From an uncultured candidate division WPS-2 bacterium (GTDB lineage Bacteria; Vulcanimicrobiota; Vulcanimicrobiia; Vulcanimicrobiales; Vulcanimicrobiaceae): DNA of 64,000 nt. The stretch lies in NCBI GenBank assembly GCA_937927945.1, contig CALEYW010000043.1:186001-250000 (forward strand), read 5' to 3'. The position numbers and the translations under genes are program-made. Shown one piece after another: positions 35,029 through 42,175 of this stretch; the first letter of the stretch is position 1; each line of letters starts with the position of its first letter. The notes under the pieces are model-generated. The model worked only from the letters and a program-made list of their open reading frames with translations, had not been told where the DNA came from and made no database searches.

Positions 35029-35321
35029 CTACGTCCTGGTCGTCGAAAGCGGGCCGCGAAGGTGCTCGCCCCACATCGCCGGCAGCGTGCGGGTGCCGTG
35101 ACCTCGGCTGTCCGCCGTGATCGGGAGCAGCGGCGCGGTGATCTTGCCGAGATCCGCTGGCGGATCGTAGTCACGCGAGGCCTCGAACTGGTAGATCATG
35201 TCGTTCGCGTCGAGGTCCTGCGCGACCGGCGTGACCGTGTCCGCGTGGAACAACTCGCCCCTGGAGCGGGCATACACACGGTTCCGAGCAGCGCCGCGAT
35301 AAGGAGCGTGCGAACGAACAC
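35029..35321 (-). pseudogene. Deletion remnant of an exported MetX-like alpha/beta hydrolase
   Basis: The first 60 bases, from GTG 35321, encode a signal peptide (VFVRTLLIAALLGTVCMPAP). In another frame, from about 35256, come ADTVTPVAQDLDANDMIYQF, EASRDYDPPADLGKITAPLL, then PITADSRGHGTRTLPAMW and GEHLRGPLSTT before TAG. Exported MetX-like hydrolases are about 330-380 residues. They end in this order but carry about 35 more residues between ITAPLL and RGHGT, including the NSADDxINPPELG acid-residue segment. So most of the gene is gone between the signal peptide and the tail, and a second deletion removed the catalytic Asp region. Confidence 0.7.
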
Positions 35322-35356
35322 CGCGTCCTCTACGCGATCCGGCCTTGGGTGCCCCG

Positions 35357-35857
35357 CTAGGACGCTTTGCCGATCGACCGGATCGCGGCCGCCAAGTCCT
35401 CGCGTAAGAGCGCGCCGTCGAGGTGCAGCGCGCCGTCGATCTCGCGGATCGTGACGGAGACGCGGCGTTCGCTGCGGCCGCGCGCGTCGTCGCAGAGAAC
35501 GTGCGCCCGCGCGCGCACCGAATACGCACCGGTATCCGTCTCGTCGTCGTCCGGCTCCGCATGATCGCAGCGCACCTCGATCGAGACCTCGGCCTCGTAC
35601 GCCGGCTCCCGTTTGCGCGCGACGATCGTCACCGCGCCCATCTCCGAGAGCAGGTGCTTCGTGACCGGAACGATCTCGACGGCCGCATCCGTGTCGAAGA
35701 ACGGGATCGCCATCGCTTCAACCAATTGGCCGCGCAACCGCTCGAGTACGACGCCGAGGGCGGGCGCGTGAGGGGTCCGGTGATGCGAAACGTCGTCTGT
35801 GCGCTCGTCCCCTCGACGGGGCGCATCTTCGAGCGCGCGGCTAAGTGGATCTTTCAT
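35357..35857 (-). CDS. Protein of unknown function
   Basis: The 166-residue protein from ATG 35857 is soluble and acidic, with a basic N-terminal 30 residues. Its core reads AVEIVPVTKHLLSEMGAVTI and ARKREPAYEAEVSIEVRCDH, then an acidic loop (EPDDDETDTG) and a strand-rich end (RRVSVTIREIDGALHLDGALL). It looks like a small beta-rich domain. No family is recognised. It lies between the MetX-like remnant and the GH1-like gene on the same strand. Confidence 0.55.
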   Translation of the reverse strand: MKDPLSRALEDAPRRGDERTDDVSHHRTPHAPALGVVLERLRGQLVEAMAIPFFDTDAAVEIVPVTKHLLSEMGAVTIVARKREPAYEAEVSIEVRCDHAEPDDDETDTGAYSVRARAHVLCDDARGRSERRVSVTIREIDGALHLDGALLREDLAAAIRSIGKAS

Positions 35858-35898
35858 GGTGACACCTCATTCGCCCCTATTCCCGGTGGGGCAAAAGT

Positions 35899-37230
35899 CT
35901 ATCGCGACCGCGGTTGCGTTGTGGAGCGTACGAGATGATCGCCTTCCGGAATGCCGCGCGTGCGGCGGAGGTGCATCTCGCCCGGCGGGATGAAGCGATC
36001 GGTCCGATCCCACCAGCCCTCGACATCGACGCCGCTGATGCGGCCGGTGCGAGCAAGCTCGGAAACGGCTTGCGCCAGCAGGGTGCGTTCCGGAATCCCG
36101 TTTGCGCCGGCAAACGTGAAGATGCCGTCCTCGGTGATGCCGGCGTCCTCACGCAAGAGCGAATGCCAATCCGTCATGCCGAACGCGGCCCACACGCCGA
36201 TCGCGCGCAGATCGACCGACGCGTCGCGCAGCGCACGGACGTCGTCGACGTGCTGCGCCAGCCAGCGTACGCGTTCGCCGGGCGTGCCGTGAACGTGGAC
36301 TTCACCGAGCGCCAGCGGCAGACCCAGCCGTCCCGCTGCGTGCCAAAGCAAGGGCGCCGCGCGCGGCGGCTCCTCCCCTGCGACGTATACTGCGGGCACG
36401 TCACCGACGGTGCCGTCGGCGGCGCTGAAGAGATAGCGCTCGGAGTGCGGATAATGATTGAACGCGACGAGGTCCGGCGGCGTCGCGCCGGCCCGCAGTG
36501 CGGCGAGTTCCGCCGGGAGCACTCCGCACCGGTCGATCAGAAACGACGCGAGAGGATGCGCCGCGTCGACCCGCCCGGCGACGAGCTCGATCGAGACGTA
36601 CATCCGCTCGCGCAGGAAGTCGACGTAGCCGCGCACCGCGTGGTCGCCGGCGCTGAAGCGCTGGAGGTCTTCGGTCAGCACGAATTCGGCGTTCGAGACG
36701 ACGCCGCGGATGCGCGCCATCGCTTCTTGCTGCGCCAGCGTTTGGTGGACGAGCGCGCGGCCGAACGCGTGATCGTCGTGCAGGTTCGGGAACCAGACGC
36801 CGTACAACGTCGAGAATCGTGCCGTCGTCAACGGTTCGTTGATCGGCGTCCAGCGCCGCACCCACGGAAACGCGCGCGCGACCGTCTCGGCATAGTCGGC
36901 GAAGAGCGCGGGAAATGCCGGGTCGAGCAGGTCCGTGTAGCGCGGGCCGCTGCCGTGATGGAGCAGCGTGACGATCGGTTCGACGCCGGCGTTGGCGAGC
37001 GCGCGCAGCCGGCTGCCGGCCGCGCCCAGATCGACGTCGAGCGGATCGTTCGGCGCCGCTCGTTCCCAAAGCACCGGCGTGCGCGATGCGTCGACGCCGA
37101 GCGAGGCCAGCAGCCCGACGTCGCTGTCACGCCGGCCGTGCCCCGTCAACGCGAGCTGATCGACGTATCGCTCGGCATCCACGCGCGCCACCGTAGCCTC
37201 CGGCGACGCCCAGACTTCGAAATCACGCAC
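35899..37230 (-). CDS. Family 1 glycoside hydrolase-like protein (TIM barrel)
   Basis: From GTG 37230 the protein has 443 residues. It matches the GH1-like domain often found fused in front of an RfbD-type sugar reductase: TPVLWERAAPNDPLDVDL, LLHHGSGPRYTDLLDPAFPA, the acid/base Glu in WTPINEPLTTARFSTLYG, and FNHYPHSERYLF. A late PLALGEVHVHGTPGERVRWL follows, where family members have TEVHLGC. The reductase half is absent: the protein stops after about 440 residues. The start is 15 bases after the FolK-FolE2 stop, suggesting co-transcription, though no metabolic link is evident. The substrate is unknown. Confidence 0.78.
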   Translation of the reverse strand: MRDFEVWASPEATVARVDAERYVDQLALTGHGRRDSDVGLLASLGVDASRTPVLWERAAPNDPLDVDLGAAGSRLRALANAGVEPIVTLLHHGSGPRYTDLLDPAFPALFADYAETVARAFPWVRRWTPINEPLTTARFSTLYGVWFPNLHDDHAFGRALVHQTLAQQEAMARIRGVVSNAEFVLTEDLQRFSAGDHAVRGYVDFLRERMYVSIELVAGRVDAAHPLASFLIDRCGVLPAELAALRAGATPPDLVAFNHYPHSERYLFSAADGTVGDVPAVYVAGEEPPRAAPLLWHAAGRLGLPLALGEVHVHGTPGERVRWLAQHVDDVRALRDASVDLRAIGVWAAFGMTDWHSLLREDAGITEDGIFTFAGANGIPERTLLAQAVSELARTGRISGVDVEGWWDRTDRFIPPGEMHLRRTRGIPEGDHLVRSTTQPRSR

Positions 37231-37244
37231 GCGGCGGGCAGGGC

Positions 37245-38726
37245 TCAGACGGCGACGACCGGCGACGGCTGCGTGCCGAGCCAGCCGGCAAGATCGGTCT
37301 TGCCGTCGACGTGCGTGCCGTCGCGCAGCTCGCGGCGAAACTCGCCGAACAAGCCGAACGCCTCGGCGAACGCGTCGTGTTTGTGGATCGACTCGTAGTT
37401 GAGCTGCGTCGCTCCGACGTACGTCGTGTCGGGAAAATCTCCGTACACATCGAGCACGCGGGCGAGGATCCCTCGCACGACGTCTTCGACGAACTTCGGG
37501 TTGTGGTGCGCTTTGTTGACGATGAAGAACTCGTCGGGCCGCTTGAGCAGGTCGTACGTCTCGCTCGACATCGACGACTCGACGATCTCGACCAGGTCCT
37601 CGGCTCGGATCTCGTCGGCGAAGGGCGCTTCCGCGCCGATGAACACGCTGCCCCGGCCGCGCTGGTTGTGGGTTGCGACCGGCAGCGCGTCGAGCGCGCG
37701 GCCCGCATCGGCTTCCGAGAACCCGGCCTCGATCAGCTCGCGCAGTGAATGCTCGCGCACCATCTGCTGCGCGCACGGGCAGGCGGTCATCCCCTCCGCC
37801 TCGACCCCGACGATGCGGCGCGTGCCCTGCGCATCGGCGTGCGCGATACCGATCAGCGTGTACGTCTCTTCCGTGCGCTTCCCGCTCACCGGCGTCCAGC
37901 GTTCCAGACCGAACTCGGCACGCAGCCGCACGTCGGCGCGCAACGCGCCTTGCGAATGGACGATCTCACGCGCGATCTGCTCGGTGAGGTCCTCGATACG
38001 GGCCGGCTTTTCAGGACGCGCCAGCACGTCGAGCGTCGCCGCTTCGAGCAGCTCCGAAAACCGCGACATGTGCACGCCGGCTTTGTCCGGCGCAAGGTCG
38101 GCGACCATCGTGAAGTCGCCGTGGAAGAGCCGCTCTTGGCCGCCGACGTTGAGCCGAATGATGTGCTTGACCGAGGAGACGCCGACCCGGTTCAGCGAGA
38201 GCCGCACCTCCGGGGCTTCTTCCTGACGGTTGGCGACGAAGTGGACGGCCCGCGTTTTGCGCGTGATCCAACTCGCGTCGACCGCGGCGGCGAGTTCCCC
38301 GATCGTCCTGCCGCTGCGCGGGTCGACGACGCCCGCGGCGATTTCGGCCAGCGGGATCAGGTTGAACGGCCGCGACGCCAGATACGGATGCGGGACGGCG
38401 AAGCGGCCGAAGTCGCCGATGAGATCGTCGATCAGCAGAATGTCGATGTCGATCGGCCGCGCGTCGAGCGGGGTACGCGTCTGTCGTCCGATCCCTGTCT
38501 CGACGCCGCGGATGAAGGCCTCGAACGCGACCGGATCGAGCGCGGTCGTCAGCCGCGCCGCGGCGTTGAGGAATTTCGGGCCAGCGACGCCGGCGGCCGG
38601 AGCGGTTTCGTAGTAGGACGATACCGCCTCGACCCGCGCCTCGCGACGCAGGCGCTGGAGGGCGCCGAGGATCATGCTCTGCCGGTCGCCGAGGTTCGAC
38701 CCCAACCCGACATAGACGGTATGCAT
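37245..38726 (-). CDS. Bifunctional HPPK (FolK) - GTP cyclohydrolase type IB (FolE2) fusion
   Basis: The 493-residue protein joins two folate enzymes. Residues 1-160 are HPPK: VYVGLGSNLGDRQ, SSYYETAPAAGVAGPKFLNA, RPIDIDILLIDD, VPHPYLASRPFNLIPLAEI. From about 170 to 490 it is FolE2/MptA-type GTP cyclohydrolase: NRVGVSSVKHIIRLN, MVADLAPDKAGVHMSRFSEL, EAEGMTACPCAQQMVREHSL (metal Cys), LPVATHNQRGRGSVFIG and NKAHHNPKFVEDVVRG. FolE2 starts tetrahydrofolate synthesis from GTP and HPPK acts three steps later. The folP gene is 7 bases upstream, so all three activities are made from one transcript. FolB is not seen here. Confidence 0.92.
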   Translation of the reverse strand: MHTVYVGLGSNLGDRQSMILGALQRLRREARVEAVSSYYETAPAAGVAGPKFLNAAARLTTALDPVAFEAFIRGVETGIGRQTRTPLDARPIDIDILLIDDLIGDFGRFAVPHPYLASRPFNLIPLAEIAAGVVDPRSGRTIGELAAAVDASWITRKTRAVHFVANRQEEAPEVRLSLNRVGVSSVKHIIRLNVGGQERLFHGDFTMVADLAPDKAGVHMSRFSELLEAATLDVLARPEKPARIEDLTEQIAREIVHSQGALRADVRLRAEFGLERWTPVSGKRTEETYTLIGIAHADAQGTRRIVGVEAEGMTACPCAQQMVREHSLRELIEAGFSEADAGRALDALPVATHNQRGRGSVFIGAEAPFADEIRAEDLVEIVESSMSSETYDLLKRPDEFFIVNKAHHNPKFVEDVVRGILARVLDVYGDFPDTTYVGATQLNYESIHKHDAFAEAFGLFGEFRRELRDGTHVDGKTDLAGWLGTQPSPVVAV

Positions 38727-38733
38727 CGCGAAC

Positions 38734-39957
38734 TTAGACCGCGCCGGTGCGATCGGAGTTTCCCGCTTGCGGCGTCCGCGGCATCCGCTCGGCGAAGGCC
38801 AGCTCTCCGCGCCGCCCTGGAGCGATCGCAGCCATCATTCGCGCCAACTGCACGGTTTCCGCGACGTCGTGAACCCGCAGGATGCGCGCGCCCGCCGCGA
38901 TGCCGATCGCGGCGGTGGCGAGCGAGGGAACCAGCAGGTCCTCCGCCGGCCGATCGAAGACCCGACCGATGAAGCTCTTGCGCGAGCTGGCGAAGAGAAT
39001 CGGATAGCCCAGCGCGCGCAGCTCGGCGAAGCGGTCGAGGATCTCGAGATCCGTCGCCGGTTCCTTACCGAACTCGAGGCCGGGATCGACCGCGATCGCC
39101 TCGCGAGCGACGCCCTGCGCGACGGCGCGCTCGGTACGCTCGTAGAGGAAGTCGACGATCTCCGCGAGCGCGTCCCGGTAGACGTAGGTTCCGGGTTCGC
39201 GGACGTTCAGTGTCCCCTTGAGGTGCATGACGACCAAGCCGGCACCATGGCGCGCGACGATCTCGGGCAGCGCGGGGTCGGAGAGTCCGCTGCAGTCGTT
39301 GATCAGATGGGCGCCGGCCCCAAGGGCGGCGTCGGCGACGGCGGCTTTGAACGTGTCGATGGAGATCGTGAGGTCGAGGTTCGCCGTGACGATCGCCTGC
39401 ACGACGGGGACGACGCGACCGGATTCCTCGTCTGCGGCGATGCGCGGGTTCCAGTGCGCGTAGGATTGTCCGCCGACGTCGACCACCGCTGCACCGGCCC
39501 GCACGATCTCGCGCGCCTTCGCGACCGCCGCAGCGGTGCCGTCGACGCGTTCGTAAAACGAATCGGGCGTGATGTTGACGATCCCCATCACTCGAGCCTC
39601 GGCGTCGAGCGCGAGGACGCGATCGCGCGCGCGCAGGACCGCTGCCGGCGCGGCCGCACGATCGAACGCGCGCACGAGGCCCTCGAAGAACGCGCGCACG
39701 TCGCCCGAGGCCCACTCGATGCCGCGCTCGAGCGCAGCCCGGGACACGGCGATCAGCGTCGAGGGACCGGCTCCGACGACGACCGCACCGACGCGAATGA
39801 GGGCGGCCGACGCGGCCTCGGTGGGCGTGTCGTCGATCGCGAGGATGCGTGCGTCCGCCGCACGTGACAACGCGCGCGCGGCGCCCTCGCTCAGTACCGC
39901 GCCGTAGCGCGCACGCACGTCAGCCGCATCGATCGCTGCCAGAAAGCGGACGTTCAC
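38734..39957 (-). CDS. folP: Dihydropteroate synthase with N-terminal extension
   Basis: The enzyme condenses dihydropterin pyrophosphate with p-aminobenzoate. The 407-residue protein has the DHPS barrel from about residue 120: VMGIVNITPDSF at 123-134, AGAAVVDVGGQSYAHWNP, ISIDTFKAAVADAALGAGAH, NDCSGLSDPALP, VVMHLKGTLNVREPG, VDPGLEFGKEPATDLEIL and FASSRKSFIGRVFDRP. The first 120 residues are an extra domain, as in long DHPS versions of some non-model phyla. The QS in the second motif replaces the usual EST. It is the first gene of the folate operon. Confidence 0.92.
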   Translation of the reverse strand: MNVRFLAAIDAADVRARYGAVLSEGAARALSRAADARILAIDDTPTEAASAALIRVGAVVVGAGPSTLIAVSRAALERGIEWASGDVRAFFEGLVRAFDRAAAPAAVLRARDRVLALDAEARVMGIVNITPDSFYERVDGTAAAVAKAREIVRAGAAVVDVGGQSYAHWNPRIAADEESGRVVPVVQAIVTANLDLTISIDTFKAAVADAALGAGAHLINDCSGLSDPALPEIVARHGAGLVVMHLKGTLNVREPGTYVYRDALAEIVDFLYERTERAVAQGVAREAIAVDPGLEFGKEPATDLEILDRFAELRALGYPILFASSRKSFIGRVFDRPAEDLLVPSLATAAIGIAAGARILRVHDVAETVQLARMMAAIAPGRRGELAFAERMPRTPQAGNSDRTGAV

Positions 39958-39982
39958 GATGCGTGGTTCGACCCGCCCGCCG

Positions 39983-40009
39983 GCTCACCCTGAACGCTTC
40001 AGGGTGAGC
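39983..40009. terminator. Perfect hairpin (11-bp stem, 5-base loop)
   Basis: The arms gctcaccctga and tcagggtgagc are exact inverted repeats around the loop acgct. The hairpin lies between the stop of the lipoprotein gene (40026) and the start of folP (39957), both on the minus strand. It can therefore end the lipoprotein transcript. There is no T-run, and the arm sequence resembles dispersed REP-type hairpins. Confidence 0.55.
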
Positions 40010-40025
40010 GCTGCGGACGGCGCGA

Positions 40026-41237
40026 TTACGTGGGGACCGGGGTGGCAGTGGGCGTCGCGGTCGGGGTGGCCGTCGGTGTATGCGTCGGCGTCGCGGTCGG
40101 GGTGGCCGTCGGCGCATGGGTCGGTTCCGGCGATTCGGACGGTTCCGGCGAATGCGACGGTGAGGTCGTCGGCGCATGCGTCGGTTCCGGCGATTCGGAC
40201 GGCTCCGGCGAATGCGACGGGCTCGGGTGCGGGGTTTCGAACGGCGTCACGACGCCGATGTGCACGACGGCGCTCGATCCGCGGTCGCCGAGAGCGACGA
40301 TGACGCAGCGTCCCTGACCGACCGGCGTGATCGTCCAGGTCGGGCTGGCGCCGGTCGTGTTCACGATTCCCGTGCAGTCGCCGTGCAATTCGAAGCTTCC
40401 GGCGTAGCCGGTCTCTGAGAACGTTACCGGCACCGGCGTATCGGTGATCGCCGAGAACTGCACGTTCTTCGGCGTGGCAACTACCCCCGTGGGCTTGCCG
40501 CTCGGCGGCGCGTTGGTCGGAACCGTGCTCGGCACCGGCGTCGGCGACGCAGCGGTCGTCACGACTGCGATAACGGCGAACCAGTACGTTTGATTCGCCA
40601 CGAAGGAGAGCGGCTGACCGTTCGACGCGAAGACGAATTGGGTGGCGGTCTTGCCGTTGACGGTCGCCGGCGTGACGGTCGCGGGACCTTCGAAGCCTTT
40701 TTGCCAGCCCGCCGCGGCGCGCAGCGGATCGTAGAACGCGAGCCAATAGGCCACGCCCTGCGTCAAGATCGTCCCCGGTACCGTGAACGTGAAGCCCGGC
40801 GCCTGCGGCAAGTTCAGGTCGGCCGAGAACTGCAGCTTCAGATACGCGAGCGAGTTGCTCTTCGTCTCGTCGCGCGTGGTGCGCCCGCGCACCACGCGGT
40901 TCGCCGAGAGCGCCGGCAGAGACGGGTCGACGGTCGACGTGTAGGTCACGGCGATCGTCGTGTCTGCGGAAACGGTCGCCGACGCCGGCAGCGCGGCGTT
41001 CGCCGATGCTCCCGTCGCGTCGGACGACAGCGCGACCGGAACGGTCACCGCACCGGGTGCCGCGCTCGGGATCGCGACCGCATTGCTCGACGAGAAGGCC
41101 GCCGAAGAGAAAGCCGTCGGGGTCGGGGTCGGGCCGAGTGGCAGCGGCCCAGGGGCGCTGGACGTGCCGCCGCCTCCCCCGCCGCACGCGGCGAGGAGCG
41201 CAATGGCAAAAGCAGCGCCGAAAGAAAGACGTCTCAT
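40026..41237 (-). CDS. Lipoprotein with Thr/Pro- and Ser/Pro/Glu-rich repeat tail
   Basis: The 403-residue protein starts at ATG 41237 behind GGAGTC. It has a lipoprotein signal (RLSFGAAFAIALLAACGGGGGG). The middle looks like beta-sandwich domains (DTTIAVTYTSTVDPSLPALS, ETGYAGSFELHGDCTGIVNT). The tail is made of repeats: SPSHSPEPSESPEPTHAP occurs twice, then TATPTATPTHTPTATPT. The tail likely spans the periplasm or extends the domain from the membrane. The family is unknown, but such anchored beta proteins are often surface-exposed. Confidence 0.78.
   Translation of the reverse strand: MRRLSFGAAFAIALLAACGGGGGGTSSAPGPLPLGPTPTPTAFSSAAFSSSNAVAIPSAAPGAVTVPVALSSDATGASANAALPASATVSADTTIAVTYTSTVDPSLPALSANRVVRGRTTRDETKSNSLAYLKLQFSADLNLPQAPGFTFTVPGTILTQGVAYWLAFYDPLRAAAGWQKGFEGPATVTPATVNGKTATQFVFASNGQPLSFVANQTYWFAVIAVVTTAASPTPVPSTVPTNAPPSGKPTGVVATPKNVQFSAITDTPVPVTFSETGYAGSFELHGDCTGIVNTTGASPTWTITPVGQGRCVIVALGDRGSSAVVHIGVVTPFETPHPSPSHSPEPSESPEPTHAPTTSPSHSPEPSESPEPTHAPTATPTATPTHTPTATPTATPTATPVPT
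40111..40220. repeat. Tandem repeat, 60-bp period, inside the lipoprotein gene
   Basis: Bases 40111-40160 and 40171-40220 are the same except for two positions (ggcgcatggg versus ggcgcatgcg, and ggttcc versus ggctcc). The 60-base period keeps the reading frame and encodes the SPSHSPEPSESPEPTHAP unit. A separate run at 40040-40110, with gtcgcggtcggggtggccgt in two copies, encodes the Thr/Pro tail. Confidence 0.85.
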
Positions 41238-41342
41238 GACTCCTTCATCGGCCGCCGGCGTAGCAAAGACGGCGTGCGCCCCGTCACCATGGTGTCACGA
41301 CGACACGCGCCGTTCTCCGAACGCGCCGCCCCGAGGAGTGCC

Positions 41343-42152
41343 TTAGAGCAGAATTTTTCCGACGAATGCAAGCATTGCTGTGTTGAATTGGTGCGGCCGC
41401 TGCAGCGGTGCAAAATGGCTCACGCCGCCCAGAACGACCAATTCCGCGTTCGGGATACTCCGCGCAAGATATTCGGCGTGTTCGGGCCTGATGAATTCCT
41501 CATGCTCGCTTTGTACGATCGCGACGGGCACGCTGATCTGCGCCAAATCTTGCGCAGAATACTTGGATTGCGTGTTCATCATGAAGGTGACCGCTTCGAC
41601 GAATGCCTTGAATTGGTCAGGCGTGGCAGATAGTTGGGCGTAATCCTTTGCGTGTCGGCCAAAACAGCGATCCAGTGTCTGAATGGGTTCGGTAATTTGA
41701 TTGACGCCGCTCAGGTCCATGTTGGAGGCAAAGAAGAACACGCCGGAAACGCGCGTGGGAGCTTTCGCGGCGAGAATCAAAGCGATCGTCGCGCCGTCGC
41801 TCCAGCCCACGAAAGCCGCCTTTTCAAGGTCCAGCGTATCCATAACGGCGAGAACGTCGGAGGCCATCAACTCATACATAAATGGCCGGGTGTCGCGCGT
41901 GCTGCGGCCGTCGCCACGGCTATCGATCAAAACGGCACGATAGCCGCTCCCGACCAGCGCCGGAACTTGGTAACCCCAATTGCCACCGTGGCCCAAGCCG
42001 CCATGCAGCAGGATCACCGGCGAGCCGGAGCCGTACGTGGCGTACCAGATCCGAGCTCCCTCGTGTTCGACGTAGCCCTGGCCGTTCGCGGCCGGCAATG
42101 GTGCGGCACCGTCCGCTTCGAACTTCCCCAGGTCGTCGTCGTAAACTTCCAT
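41343..42152 (-). CDS. Alpha/beta hydrolase
   Basis: The 269-residue protein has the fold's usual marks: VILLHGGLGHGGNWGYQVPA (oxyanion HGG), IDSRGDGRSTRDTRPF, the nucleophile elbow AFVGWSDGATIALILAA with Ser in GWSDG, and the acid in VAIVQSEHEEFIRPEHAE. The catalytic His is in LGGVSHFAPLQRP. Its reading frame is clearly lower in GC than its neighbours, with more A/T at third positions, so recent acquisition is plausible. The substrate is unknown. It is not clearly in an operon: the zinc protease on the same strand ends 24 bases upstream. Confidence 0.85.
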   Translation of the reverse strand: MEVYDDDLGKFEADGAAPLPAANGQGYVEHEGARIWYATYGSGSPVILLHGGLGHGGNWGYQVPALVGSGYRAVLIDSRGDGRSTRDTRPFMYELMASDVLAVMDTLDLEKAAFVGWSDGATIALILAAKAPTRVSGVFFFASNMDLSGVNQITEPIQTLDRCFGRHAKDYAQLSATPDQFKAFVEAVTFMMNTQSKYSAQDLAQISVPVAIVQSEHEEFIRPEHAEYLARSIPNAELVVLGGVSHFAPLQRPHQFNTAMLAFVGKILL

Positions 42153-42175
42153 TACGGGCGCTTTTCAGAGTCGGC

